DNA of 64,000 nucleotides from JADFOI01 sp965218935. GTDB taxonomy: Bacteria > Acidobacteriota > UBA6911 > RPQK01 > JADFOI01. A model generated the notes under the pieces. It ran no database searches and was not told the DNA's origin. It worked only from the letters and a program-made list of their open reading frames with translations. The translations under genes were made by a program, and so were the position numbers. Of the stretch, positions 6,585 to 15,612 are shown piece after piece. The stretch spans positions 682,001 to 746,000 of the forward strand of contig CBDCMH010000007.1 in NCBI GenBank assembly GCA_965218935.1, in the 5' to 3' direction. Numbering within the stretch: the first letter of the stretch is position 1; each line of letters begins with the position of its first letter.

Positions 6585-8855
6585 ATGCGCTTGTCGATCG
6601 GATGCCTGATATTCACATGCTGCCTGCTTGAGGCCTTCTCTGTACCCCAGGAACGAGCCAAAGTGGAGTCTGAATACGAAGGAGCCAGGATTGCCGTTGA
6701 AGCGGATCGACTTTCCCGAGAATCCGCCAACCGCTGGGTGGCCGAAGGGGACGTCATCCTCACTTATCAAGAGACGGTGTTGAGAGCACCCTACGTCCTG
6801 TACGATCCGATCACCGGTGAAGCGGTTGCCGAGCAGGGCGTGGAGATCACCCAGGGGCTGCAATGGTTAAAAGGGAGCCGAGCTGAAATCAATCTCAAAA
6901 CCAACACGGGGACGATTCACGATGCTGAAGGGTATACGGACCAAGAGCTCTATGTGAAGGCCAAGAGACTGATCAAAACGGGACCCGATCACTACACTGC
7001 CCAGGACGGCTTTTTGACAGCCTGTCAGGAAGCCGTCCCCAAATGGAGCTTCACCATTCGCCAGGCCAGTATTCGACAGGGTGGAAATGCACGTTTCAGC
7101 CACACTTTCTTGAAAGTCAAGAAAGTCCCGATCTTCTATTTGCCCTTCATGCTTTTTCCCACCGGCGAGAAAACACGCTCCAGCGGCTTCCTGATCCCCA
7201 CCATGGGGAATTCAAACGAGAGGGGATTGCGAATCAGCCAGTCCTTTTACCTGGTGCTGGGCCGCAGTGCTGACCTGATGTTGCATACCGATTATTTTTC
7301 CAAACGAGGTTTTGGAAACGGAGTGACCTTGCGAACCCGTCCCAACCCGGTCAGCTCACTGAGCCTGGACTGGTATTGGATGAACGACCGCAAGGATCAG
7401 GGAGGAACCAGCTTTAATGGCGTCGGAGAGACCAAGCTCCCCCACGGATTTCGAGCAGTGGCCGAGTTCAACCTGGTGTCTAGCTTCCTTTTTAGGCAAG
7501 TCTTTTCAGACAATTTCCGCACCGCCACCCTTCCCACAGACACCTCACTGGTCTCTTTGACCAACAATTATCAGTCACGGTCCTTTAACCTGCTGGTCTC
7601 TCGCGAGGAAACGGTTTTTGAGGGTCCCAACGTCATCATCCGTAAAACGCCCACGTTAAATTTCAAACTCATCGGCCAGAAACTCCCCAGCCTGCCCCTT
7701 CCCTTCTATCTGGACCTCGATACTTCGGCCGCCGGACTCAACCGAACCCGGTTCCTCCCACTTCAACCGGGGGCTCCCGATGCGAGCCCGTTGGAGACTC
7801 CAGGAATGACACAGCGACTGGACTTTTCTCCACGGTTCTATTTTTCCCTACCCCTTTTTCAAGGTCTGCGTGTCACCCCCGGAGTGGGGTTTCGGGAGAC
7901 CTTTTACAGCAACAGCCTGCGTCCAGCCGTAGATCCAGCCGTAGAAGATCCTATAAGCGCAGCCAACATCCATCGGGGATACTTCCAATTTACGATGGAC
8001 TTGGCAGGGTGGGGTCTTTCCAAGGTCTACAGCAACTCCTCAGGAAGCGACTGGAAGCATCTGATTGAACCGTTGGTTCGTTATCGATACATCGCAGGCA
8101 TCGATGATTTCGATCGAGTCATCCGATTTGACGAGCAGGATGCAGTGGCCAACACCCATGAGATCGAGTACGCACTTTTTAATCGCATTTTCACCAAGCG
8201 AATCACCGATAGCGGCGAGATCAATCACGAATGGCTGTCCTTTAGAATCGCCCAGAAGTATTTCTTTGATTCGGACTTTGGCGGAGCATTGCAGCCCGGC
8301 ACCATTAATCAATTCTTCCCACTCAACACTCTCACCGGCTTCCCTTACGCGATCACCGCACGAAACTACTCCCCCGTGACCGCCTTGATGCGCTTCACCC
8401 CTCAGCCGGGATATAGCTTTGACGTGCGAGGGGACTATGATCCCAAGTTTAGTACCTTCCGAAACTTCTCGGTGACCGGTTTCCTGAATCGACCCGGACT
8501 CTTTCTGGGAACCACCTACTTCGTGACCAAGGAAACTCCTGATTTGGCCGATGTAGTGGAGGATCTTCTGCTGGAACCAGGAACCTTCAAGAACAATCAG
8601 TTGCAAGGCCAGGTGGCCCTCGGAAACCTCGAGCGGGGGATTTCCGTTTCTACCACCCTGAGTTATGATATCCATGCGAAGCGCTTCCTGTCCCATCGAT
8701 CTCGATTCAACTACTTTTGGGACTGCTGTGGCGTCTCTCTGGAATTTCAGGGATTTAATGTTGGGGTACGAGCGGAACAACAGTTTCGCTTCTCCATATT
8801 TTTCAAAGGGATCGGAACGTTCGGGACTATCAACCGGCCCACCGATCTGTTTTAG
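6585..8855 (+). CDS. lptD: LPS-assembly outer membrane protein LptD
   Basis: Outer-membrane translocon that with lipoprotein LptE inserts lipopolysaccharide into the outer leaflet. From ATG 6585 the protein has 756 residues: a signal peptide (MRLSIGCLIFTCCLLEAFSV), an OstA/LptA-like jellyroll (VEADRLSRESANRWVAEGDV onward, residues about 35-130), then a large beta-barrel domain with KVKKVPIFYLPFMLFP and SSGFLIPTMGNS, the hallmark start of the LptD barrel. A TTG at 6549 would add 12 residues but gives a poorer signal peptide. Its presence shows an LPS-bearing outer membrane. No LptE is nearby. Confidence 0.93.
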   Translation: MRLSIGCLIFTCCLLEAFSVPQERAKVESEYEGARIAVEADRLSRESANRWVAEGDVILTYQETVLRAPYVLYDPITGEAVAEQGVEITQGLQWLKGSRAEINLKTNTGTIHDAEGYTDQELYVKAKRLIKTGPDHYTAQDGFLTACQEAVPKWSFTIRQASIRQGGNARFSHTFLKVKKVPIFYLPFMLFPTGEKTRSSGFLIPTMGNSNERGLRISQSFYLVLGRSADLMLHTDYFSKRGFGNGVTLRTRPNPVSSLSLDWYWMNDRKDQGGTSFNGVGETKLPHGFRAVAEFNLVSSFLFRQVFSDNFRTATLPTDTSLVSLTNNYQSRSFNLLVSREETVFEGPNVIIRKTPTLNFKLIGQKLPSLPLPFYLDLDTSAAGLNRTRFLPLQPGAPDASPLETPGMTQRLDFSPRFYFSLPLFQGLRVTPGVGFRETFYSNSLRPAVDPAVEDPISAANIHRGYFQFTMDLAGWGLSKVYSNSSGSDWKHLIEPLVRYRYIAGIDDFDRVIRFDEQDAVANTHEIEYALFNRIFTKRITDSGEINHEWLSFRIAQKYFFDSDFGGALQPGTINQFFPLNTLTGFPYAITARNYSPVTALMRFTPQPGYSFDVRGDYDPKFSTFRNFSVTGFLNRPGLFLGTTYFVTKETPDLADVVEDLLLEPGTFKNNQLQGQVALGNLERGISVSTTLSYDIHAKRFLSHRSRFNYFWDCCGVSLEFQGFNVGVRAEQQFRFSIFFKGIGTFGTINRPTDLF

Positions 8856-8861
8856 TACGGA

Positions 8862-9031
8862 TTATGCGTAGGTTTTTGAAGCGAGGCATCGAAAACGCCG
8901 TTCTGACCAGGCGCGCGACCGAGGGCACCGCAGGCGTACTCTACGGCACGTCGAGGAGCCCGAGCGAGCGGCAACGCAGTCAGGGCGGATGGTTTCGGTG
9001 CCGCAGTAAAAAATTTATGCATAATGCGGGC
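8862..9031. repeat. About 170-bp imperfect inverted-repeat element (MITE/REP-like)
   Basis: The lptD-folK gap is a long, imperfect hairpin. Its left end (GGATTATGCGTAGGTTTTTG) pairs with the right end, which read in reverse is GCATTATGCATAAATTTTTT. Further in, GGCATCGAAAAC opposes GTTTCGGTGCC. The interior is very G+C rich. A partial relative of the tip (CGGATTATGCATCATCC) occurs between atpG and atpA near 61890. It looks like a dispersed non-coding repeat, not a gene. Confidence 0.55.
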
Positions 9032-9043
9032 TGAGGAAAAGAG

Positions 9044-9541
9044 ATGATTTACCTGTCATTGGGTTCCAACCTGGGGGATCGCAGATCCCATTTGCAGAAG
9101 GCTCTCGAGAAGCTCCACGAAAAAGGAATTGTGCTAGTGAAGGAGTCCTCCATCTATGAGACCGAGCCCGTTGATATCCCCGACCAGCCTGATTTCCTGA
9201 ATCTCGTCTGCCAGGTAGAAACCCGACTGGAACCTGAATCCTTGTTAGAAGCCTGTCAGGAAATTGAATCTGAGATGGGCCGACTTCGGGAACAAACCAA
9301 GGGGGCTCGCAACATCGATATCGATATTCTCTTCTATGGCCGGCAGATCGTGCAGAAGCCCCTTCTGAAAATCCCCCATCCCGCCTGGCGTCGAAGAAAC
9401 TTCGTCCTGATCCCTTTGGTGGAAATCGCTCCGAATTTTCGGGATCCTGTGAGTGATCAGACCGTTGAAGCGCTTCGACGGCAGTCTTCCGATGATGCCC
9501 GGGTCGCCCCCTATACCGATATGCTTTCACTACAGAGGTAA
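9044..9541 (+). CDS. folK: 6-hydroxymethyl-7,8-dihydropterin pyrophosphokinase
   Basis: Cytoplasmic folate-pathway enzyme that moves pyrophosphate from ATP to hydroxymethyl-dihydropterin. It has 165 residues, the normal length. Visible family features are the opening MIYLSLGSNLGDR, the pterin/ATP loop FLNLVCQVET, the signature GARNIDIDILFYGR (the acidic pair binds magnesium) and IPHPAWRRRNFVLIPL. A GAGGAAAAGAG ribosome site precedes the ATG. It is followed after only 5 bases by lepB, so the two are probably cotranscribed. Confidence 0.95.
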   Translation: MIYLSLGSNLGDRRSHLQKALEKLHEKGIVLVKESSIYETEPVDIPDQPDFLNLVCQVETRLEPESLLEACQEIESEMGRLREQTKGARNIDIDILFYGRQIVQKPLLKIPHPAWRRRNFVLIPLVEIAPNFRDPVSDQTVEALRRQSSDDARVAPYTDMLSLQR

Positions 9542-9546
9542 TCCTG

Positions 9547-10302
9547 GTGTCCAAACAAGACAAAGGAAAGAAGGGCAAAAAGGGAAGGAAGACAGAAGCG
9601 CAGCCGTCGCAAGCCTTGAATCCTGCGCGGGAGTATTTCCTCACCATTGTGGTCTGTACCGTGGTTGCCCTGTTTGTGACCACCTACGTGGTGCATCCCA
9701 TGAGTGTCCCCACCCCCTCCATGGAGCCCACCATTCTTGTTGGAGACCGCGTTCTGGTTGACAAGTTCACCATTCGCAACGGATATGTCCCTGGCTTACC
9801 CTTGGTGCCCATTTACACGGTCAAGCGGCAGGACATCATCGTCTGCAAGGCCCCCCGTGAGCCGGAGATTCTGCTGGTCAAGCGAGTGATTGGGGTTCCC
9901 GGGGATACCCTGGAGATTCGCAACAAGACCGTTTACATCAACGCGCAGCCGTTGGATGAGCCCTACAAGCAGCACTCGGACCCCAGCGTCTATCCTGAAG
10001 CACATTCAAACCCACTTTTTGGAAACATGAAGCGAGATAACTATAAGGCCATCACGATTCCTCCCGACAGCTATTTCGTGATGGGGGACAATCGCGATGA
10101 CAGCCTGGACAGCCGCTTCTGGGGCTTTTTACCCAGGGATCATATCGTGGGTCGCCCCCTGATTATCTTCTGGTCTTATCAAGACCCTCCTGATGCTCAC
10201 CTGAGAACCTCTCCTCTCGAACTGATCGAACTCTATGCTCAACGACTCATCTTTTTCCTGACTCGCACCCGCTGGAGCCGAATGGGGAGCCTCGTACGGT
10301 GA
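9547..10302 (+). CDS. lepB: Signal peptidase I, first of two tandem copies
   Basis: Membrane serine protease that removes signal peptides from exported proteins. It has 251 residues from a GTG start, a lysine-rich cytoplasmic N-terminus (KGKKGKKGRK), one transmembrane helix at about 32-50, then the catalytic part outside. The Ser58/Lys112 dyad sits in PTPSMEPTI and LLVKRVIGVPGD, and box E is MGDNRDDSLDSR. A second, closely similar lepB follows. In this copy the box C region reads RQDIIVCKAPREPE, where the second copy has GDVVVFKYPREPE; the usual G-D-V-V-V-F is thus altered here. Confidence 0.93.
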   Translation: MSKQDKGKKGKKGRKTEAQPSQALNPAREYFLTIVVCTVVALFVTTYVVHPMSVPTPSMEPTILVGDRVLVDKFTIRNGYVPGLPLVPIYTVKRQDIIVCKAPREPEILLVKRVIGVPGDTLEIRNKTVYINAQPLDEPYKQHSDPSVYPEAHSNPLFGNMKRDNYKAITIPPDSYFVMGDNRDDSLDSRFWGFLPRDHIVGRPLIIFWSYQDPPDAHLRTSPLELIELYAQRLIFFLTRTRWSRMGSLVR

Positions 10303-10368
10303 GTGCGCCTGCGTCCCAGGTTTAACCTAAGGATCACACGGATGTAAGCGGGTATACGCGGACCTATT

Positions 10369-10397
10369 CTGTCAGTTGTCAGCTGTCAGTTGTCAGG
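10369..10397. repeat. Short tandem array of TGTCAG(T/C) units
   Basis: CTGTCAGTTGTCAGCTGTCAG and continuing: four near-identical 7-8-base units between the two lepB genes. Related arrays occur at 14270-14306, 22864-22880 and 42901-42930, always in or next to intergenic space. Confidence 0.7.
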
Positions 10398-10474
10398 AGT
10401 CCGATCCCACGAATCGATTTTCAAGCGGCGCCCCCTCCAAATGTGACCCCCTCCAGTGTTAATATTGATAAGGA

Positions 10475-11212
10475 ATGGAAGAATCAGAGCAGCCGGAACA
10501 GCAATCGGACAACGTGGGTCCACCACAGCACAGCACTTTGCGCGAGTACTTCGTGACCACGGTCGTGTGCACCGTCTTTGCCCTCTTCGTCACTACTTAC
10601 GTCGTGCATCCCATGACCGTACCCACACCCTCGATGGAGCCCACTATTCTGGTTGGTGATCGTCTGCTCATCGACAAGTTCACCATTCGCAACGGCTTCA
10701 CGATCGGACTTCCCTTCACCCCTCAGCACACCTTGGAACGAGGAGATGTGGTCGTCTTCAAATACCCGAGAGAACCCGAGGTTCTCTACGTCAAGCGAGC
10801 CATCGGCCTACCGGGAGAAACCCTGGAAATTCGCAACAAGACGGTGCACATTGAAGGGCAACCTCTGGATGAATCCTACAAAGTGCACTCTGATGCCTAT
10901 GTTTATCCCAAGAGAGGCCGCTATCAGGGAAACGGGGATCAGCGCGATAATTTCGGCCCGGTTACGGTTCCCGAAGATTTTTACTTTGTCATGGGCGACA
11001 ATCGAGACGACAGCGCCGACAGCCGTTATTTTGGCTTCCTTCCGCGCGATCATATCGTAGGCACTCCCCTGGTTGTATTCTGGTCTTACGAGGACGACGC
11101 GGATGCCTACCTGAGGTCCTCCTTTCCGGAAATACTTCAACTGTACGCTGAACGCATCCTCTTCTTTTTTACTCGCACCCGTTGGAGTCGACTGGGTCAT
11201 CGAGTGCGTTAG
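10475..11212 (+). CDS. lepB: Signal peptidase I, second tandem copy
   Basis: A 245-residue paralogue of the gene just upstream, sharing most of the catalytic domain. The Ser53/Lys107 dyad is in PTPSMEPTI and LYVKRAIGLPGE, and MGDNRDDSADSRYFGFLP is box E. Here box C is the canonical RGDVVVFKYPREP. The N-terminus differs from copy one: acidic and glutamine-rich, not lysine-rich, before the single membrane helix (about 26-44). ATAAGG precedes the ATG. It is 12 bases from lepA, a common neighbour of lepB in bacteria, so this is probably the ancestral partner and copy one a duplicate. Confidence 0.93.
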   Translation: MEESEQPEQQSDNVGPPQHSTLREYFVTTVVCTVFALFVTTYVVHPMTVPTPSMEPTILVGDRLLIDKFTIRNGFTIGLPFTPQHTLERGDVVVFKYPREPEVLYVKRAIGLPGETLEIRNKTVHIEGQPLDESYKVHSDAYVYPKRGRYQGNGDQRDNFGPVTVPEDFYFVMGDNRDDSADSRYFGFLPRDHIVGTPLVVFWSYEDDADAYLRSSFPEILQLYAERILFFFTRTRWSRLGHRVR

Positions 11213-11224
11213 CCCATATTCCCC

Positions 11225-13066
11225 ATGTCCAACTCCACCGATCAACCCACTGAGCACTCCCCGGTGGATCAAGCCCACATCCGTAATTTCTGTATCATCG
11301 CTCATATTGACCATGGGAAATCCACTCTCGCCGATCGACTCCTGGAAGCCACTGGCACGCTGGAAGCCCGCCGTATGCGCGAGCAGGTCTTGGATCGTAT
11401 GGATCTGGAACGGGAACGCGGGATCACCATTAAGATGTCGGCTGTTCGCATCTACCACCGGGCCGAAGATGGTGAACTGTATGAACTCAATCTGATCGAT
11501 ACACCAGGCCACGTGGACTTCGCTTACGAAGTTTCCCGTAGTCTGACTGCCTGTGAGGGGGCCCTGTTAGTGGTAGACGCCGTGCAGGGTGTGGAGGCTC
11601 AAACACTGGCCAATGTCAATTTGGCCCTCAACCACGAACTCGTCATCATTCCCATTATTAATAAAACGGATCTGTCTGCGGCTGATCCCGATCGGGTGAA
11701 AGAGGAGATCGAAGAAACCTTGATGATCCGGGGCTCAGAGAGTCTTTTGGCCAGCGCCAAACAGGGATTGGGGATTGAGGAAATCCTCCAGGCCATTGTG
11801 ACACGAATTCCGCCCCCGGGCGGTGCCCCCGAAGCGCCTCTGCGTGCATTGATCTTTGACAGCCACTTTGACCCCTATGTCGGCATTGTCGCTTACGTGA
11901 GAGTTGTGGATGGTGCCCTGGAGCCGGGAATGCAGATTCGAATGATGGCTTCGGGTCACGAGGCAGAGGTCGATGGGGTAGGCGTATTTGCACCCGACAT
12001 GCGCTCAACCAAGGCTTTGCGAACCGGGCAGGTCGGATTCGTACACGCCGGAATCAAGGAAATCGACAAGTGCCGGGTGGGCGATACCATGACCCACGCC
12101 AACCTGCTCGCTACTCAGGCCCTTCCTGGATACAAGCAAGTCAAGCCCATGGTCTTTTACGGCCTCTATCCGTTGGAAAGCGAACAGTTCCCAGATCTGA
12201 AGGACGCTCTCTTGCGGCTGCAGCTAAACGACGGGGCTCTCTCCTTTGAGCCCGAAACCTCGGCAGCTCTCGGCTTCGGTTTCCGATGCGGGTTCTTGGG
12301 CCTGCTTCACAGTGAAATTGTTCAGGAACGACTGGAGCGGGAATTTGATCTGGGGCTCATTGCCACTTCTCCCTCGGTGATCTACCAAATCACGCTCACC
12401 GATGGAGCCACTCTCTCGGTGGACAACCCCACTAAATGGCCTTCCGCTGGGAAAATCTCAAAAATTGAGGAACCCTATGTATTGGCTACCGTCATGACCC
12501 CAACCGAATACGTCGGTGCCTGCATGGAACTTTGTACAGAGCGGCGCAGCGTTTTTCGCACTATGGATCACACCACCACCACCCGTGTAGTGCTGACCTA
12601 CGAGATGCCGCTGAGCGAAATTCTCTTCGACTTTTTCGATGCCCTGAAAAGTCGGACTCGCGGCTATGCTTCCTTTGACTACGATTTCCTGAGTTTCCGG
12701 GAGGGCGAACTCGTCAAATTGGATATCGCCGTCAACGGTGAATCCGTGGATGCGCTCAGTTTCATTACCCATCGGGAAAAGGCCTATCCGCGAGGCAAGG
12801 CTTTGGTCAAGCGGTTGAAGGAGGTGCTGCCCCGGCAGCTGTTTGAGATTCGGATTCAGGCCTCATTGGGTTCCCGGGTGATCGCTGCGGAAAAGGTGCA
12901 GGCACAACGGAAAAACGTGCTGGCCAAGTGCTACGGAGGGGATGTCACCCGAAAGCGCAAGCTCCTGGAAAAACAAAAAAAAGGGAAGCGCCGCATGAAA
13001 GCAGTAGGCCAGGTGGAAATTCCACAGGAAGCCTTTCTGAGTGTGCTGAGAATAGGAAATGAATAA
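11225..13066 (+). CDS. lepA: Elongation factor 4 (LepA), ribosomal back-translocase GTPase
   Basis: Translational GTPase that binds the ribosome under stress and during initiation. It has 613 residues, the normal length plus a 15-20 residue N-terminal tail. The GTPase motifs are AHIDHGKSTLADRLL (P-loop), DTPGHVDF (G3) and NKTD (G4). The LepA-specific C-terminal domain ends with KKGKRRMKAVGQVEIPQEAF, which separates it from EF-G. It follows lepB by 12 bases and probably shares its transcript. Confidence 0.96.
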   Translation: MSNSTDQPTEHSPVDQAHIRNFCIIAHIDHGKSTLADRLLEATGTLEARRMREQVLDRMDLERERGITIKMSAVRIYHRAEDGELYELNLIDTPGHVDFAYEVSRSLTACEGALLVVDAVQGVEAQTLANVNLALNHELVIIPIINKTDLSAADPDRVKEEIEETLMIRGSESLLASAKQGLGIEEILQAIVTRIPPPGGAPEAPLRALIFDSHFDPYVGIVAYVRVVDGALEPGMQIRMMASGHEAEVDGVGVFAPDMRSTKALRTGQVGFVHAGIKEIDKCRVGDTMTHANLLATQALPGYKQVKPMVFYGLYPLESEQFPDLKDALLRLQLNDGALSFEPETSAALGFGFRCGFLGLLHSEIVQERLEREFDLGLIATSPSVIYQITLTDGATLSVDNPTKWPSAGKISKIEEPYVLATVMTPTEYVGACMELCTERRSVFRTMDHTTTTRVVLTYEMPLSEILFDFFDALKSRTRGYASFDYDFLSFREGELVKLDIAVNGESVDALSFITHREKAYPRGKALVKRLKEVLPRQLFEIRIQASLGSRVIAAEKVQAQRKNVLAKCYGGDVTRKRKLLEKQKKGKRRMKAVGQVEIPQEAFLSVLRIGNE

Positions 13067-13108
13067 ACAATGTGAGGCGTGATTTGTGAATTCAAAGGGA
13101 ATCCGGAA

Positions 13109-14263
13109 ATGAATCATACGACAACACGAGAGTACGAACTCGGAATCTACCTCCACATCCCCTTCTGCATTCGCAAGTGCTACTACTGCGACTTCAACTC
13201 GGGTCCACTCAGCCAAAAGGCCCGGAGTGAGTATCTGGAAGCACTCATACAGGAGATCACAAACTCTCCCTGGAGGGGTTATCGAGCCAAGACCGTCTTT
13301 TTCGGTGGGGGAACGCCATCCGAGCTAACGGTCGCTGAACTGGACACACTGGCCGACACCCTGAGCCGGACCTTTCAAGTGAAGCAGGACGTGGAGTGGA
13401 GCATCGAATGCAATCCAGGCACCGTGAGTCGTGCTTTTTTTGAGGCACTGGGCCAGATGGGTTTCAACCGAGTGAGCCTGGGGGTGCAATCCTTCCACGA
13501 CCACCACCTGCGAGCCCTGGGACGAGCTCACAACTCCGCTGACACAAGAGCGGCCTACCGCTACTTGCGGGAGGCGGGGTGTGACAACGTCAATCTGGAT
13601 TTGATCTTTGGCCTGCCGGAGCAGACCTTACAAGAATGGGAAGCCGATTTGTGCGAGGCCCTGACCCTCTCGCCTGAGCACCTTTCACTCTACAATCTCA
13701 CCATCGAACCCGGCACCGAGTTCGGCAACCGTCATGCCCGAGGCGAACTGCGCGAAGTCGACGAGGATCTTTCCGCCGACATGTACGAACTGGCTATGGA
13801 GCGAACCCGGGCGGCCGGCTACAATCAATATGAAATCTCCAATTACTCTCGTCCCGGACGGCAGTGTGCTCACAATCTCATTTATTGGCGCAAGGAACCG
13901 TACCTTGGTTTCGGTGTCAGCACCGCCTCCTTCATGGACGGCCTGCGCTGGACCCATACCGGTAATCTGCGCGAATATGCACGAACAGCCTCTTCGGGTC
14001 GGGTCAGCCGGGCCACTGAGGAAGCCCTTGAGGACCGTGAGGCTTTAGGGGAGGAGATCATGCTGCGCCTTCGCACCTGCGAAGGGATCTCGCTTTCGGC
14101 CCTCTCAGCACGCTATCACTGTGACGTCGCTTCCCTCTTCTCTCAGACCCTGGAGTTTCTGGCCACCCATGACTTCATCGCTCAAGCGGGAGATCGCGTC
14201 CAACTCACCCGTCAGGGCAAGCTTCTTGCCAATGAGGTGTGTCTGCGCTTTCTGCCTTCCTGA
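13109..14263 (+). CDS. hemW: Radical SAM heme chaperone HemW (HemN-like)
   Basis: Radical S-adenosylmethionine protein that binds heme and delivers it to target enzymes; often mislabelled oxygen-independent coproporphyrinogen oxidase. From ATG 13109 it has 384 residues. The cluster motif CxxxCxxC is C20, C24 and C27 (HIPFCIRKCYYCDF), followed by the GGGTPSEL SAM motif and NPGTV. The short N-terminus and the absence of the fourth HemN cysteine favour HemW. A GTG at 13079 in frame would add ten residues. It lies 42 bases after lepA on the same strand. Confidence 0.9.
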   Translation: MNHTTTREYELGIYLHIPFCIRKCYYCDFNSGPLSQKARSEYLEALIQEITNSPWRGYRAKTVFFGGGTPSELTVAELDTLADTLSRTFQVKQDVEWSIECNPGTVSRAFFEALGQMGFNRVSLGVQSFHDHHLRALGRAHNSADTRAAYRYLREAGCDNVNLDLIFGLPEQTLQEWEADLCEALTLSPEHLSLYNLTIEPGTEFGNRHARGELREVDEDLSADMYELAMERTRAAGYNQYEISNYSRPGRQCAHNLIYWRKEPYLGFGVSTASFMDGLRWTHTGNLREYARTASSGRVSRATEEALEDREALGEEIMLRLRTCEGISLSALSARYHCDVASLFSQTLEFLATHDFIAQAGDRVQLTRQGKLLANEVCLRFLPS

Positions 14264-14269
14264 ATTCGA

Positions 14270-14306
14270 GCTGTCTGTTGTCAGCTGTCAGCTGTCAGTT
14301 GTCAGC
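14270..14306. repeat. Short tandem array of TGTCAG(C/T) units overlapping a gene end
   Basis: CTGTCTGTTGTCAGCTGTCA and onward, at least five units. On the minus strand the array encodes the last residues and the TGA stop of the neighbouring hydrolase (READN-stop), so the repeat has been captured as coding sequence or has truncated that gene. Confidence 0.7.
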
Positions 14307-15365
14307 CTCCCGCAGAAACTCCACCACCGTATCCACATACAACTCGGGATTCAGGCGATACACTGCGCCGTGGGTGGCATCTTCAAAAGTGACCATTTTT
14401 TTCTTGGCATAGGGAACAGCATCAAAGATGTTTTGTCTGGCTGAGGGTGGCACGCGCAGATCCTCTTGGCCATAAATGAAGAGAATAGGGATCTCGTCTA
14501 GTCTTTGAAGAGCCTCAAGGGTGTTCAGGTCTTCTGCTGAATACTGGTTTATTCGGGTGAAATTCCATACGAAAATATCGGCAAAGGGGAAGGAAGGCAG
14601 ATTGAGTATCAATTTTGTGTGATGGGTGATCGTTTCATCCAAGCTTTGAAAAGGGCTGTCGGCGATGATGGCCACAACACTTTGTCGCAATTCTTCTGCA
14701 GCATGGATGCCCGCCACCGCACCCATGGAAACACCCAGCAAGACAAAACGCTGTTTGTCTTTCGTCTCTCTCAAAAAATCGCAGGCTCCCAGAATATCGT
14801 GCCGTTCCAGCAATCCAAGAGATGCGGACTTTGGCTCACTTTCCCCGTGATTGCGAAAATCGAAAAGTAGAACTGAAAACCCTCGCTTGTTGAGGGCAGC
14901 GCCCCGTTTCAGGCCCTCCTGGCGGCTGCGAAAGAGCCCGTGACTCAGGATCAGGGTCGGCTTCGTCTCCTCTCCCTCCATCAACCAGCCCCGAAGCATC
15001 AATCCGTCTCGGCTTGGGAATTCGACGTCGATAAAGTCTTGTAGGTAGTCAGCCGGAGTGTCTGTTAAACGGCGCTCCGGCGGTCTGGTGCCCATATAGC
15101 TCACGAAATAGGAAAGAATCAGCGGACTGATGAAAAAGATAAACACCAGCAGGAACAACACCAGGGAGGCGAGAGTCCCCTTGAAAATCTTCCAGCCTGC
15201 GTTGCTCATCCTCAACACCCGTGCCGCCAGCCAAACCAGGCCGCCACCCAGGGCAAAAACCGCGGCAATCAACAGGCTCACAAAAATAACCGGCACGGCC
15301 GCTATTATCCCTAACCCCTGCCCTTCAGGTAAATGCAGTCTCCTATTTCGCATCCCACATCGCAA
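14295..15365 (-). CDS. Membrane-anchored alpha/beta hydrolase
   Basis: A 356-residue protein with two hydrophobic segments (about 17-50 and 62-90) and then an alpha/beta-hydrolase domain. The oxyanion-side LILSHGLFRSRQ, the FDFRNHGESE loop, the nucleophile elbow GVSMGA, the acid in YGQEDLRVPP and the histidine in DATHGAVY are all visible, so the Ser-Asp-His triad is complete. This layout (YqkD/FrsA-like family) suggests a periplasm- or cytoplasm-facing anchored esterase of unknown substrate. A second Met at residue 5 is an alternative start. The stop codon lies inside a TGTCAG repeat array. Confidence 0.82.
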   Translation of the reverse strand: MRCGMRNRRLHLPEGQGLGIIAAVPVIFVSLLIAAVFALGGGLVWLAARVLRMSNAGWKIFKGTLASLVLFLLVFIFFISPLILSYFVSYMGTRPPERRLTDTPADYLQDFIDVEFPSRDGLMLRGWLMEGEETKPTLILSHGLFRSRQEGLKRGAALNKRGFSVLLFDFRNHGESEPKSASLGLLERHDILGACDFLRETKDKQRFVLLGVSMGAVAGIHAAEELRQSVVAIIADSPFQSLDETITHHTKLILNLPSFPFADIFVWNFTRINQYSAEDLNTLEALQRLDEIPILFIYGQEDLRVPPSARQNIFDAVPYAKKKMVTFEDATHGAVYRLNPELYVDTVVEFLREADN

Positions 15366-15612
15366 AACGAAGGAACCTTAGCCCGTATTTCTCGTCATAC
15401 TCACGATAGATAATGACGGATCGTTTCCGGAGAGAGTATGGAGATACCCAGTGAGCTTCTTTACACCCTCGAGATTGCATCTCGAGTTCTGCTTTCGATT
15501 ATTCTGGCAGCCATCTTGGGATGGGAACGCCAAGTTCGGAAAAAACCAGCTGGTTTGAGAACTCATATGATGGTCTCAATGGGAGCGGCCGTCTTCACAC
15601 TCCTGACCTTAG

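Noticed and set aside
8040..8780. A 246-codon minus-strand frame inside lptD
   Set aside because: No family features, and the opposite strand encodes a well-supported LptD barrel over the same bases.
13109..14263. Calling this gene hemN (coproporphyrinogen III dehydrogenase)
   Set aside because: Short N-terminus and CxxxCxxC followed by DF, without the extra cysteine and N-terminal part of true HemN, fit HemW better.
10369..14306. A possible CRISPR array in the TGTCAG repeats
   Set aside because: Units are only 7-8 bases, directly adjacent, without unique spacers, and no cas gene is present.
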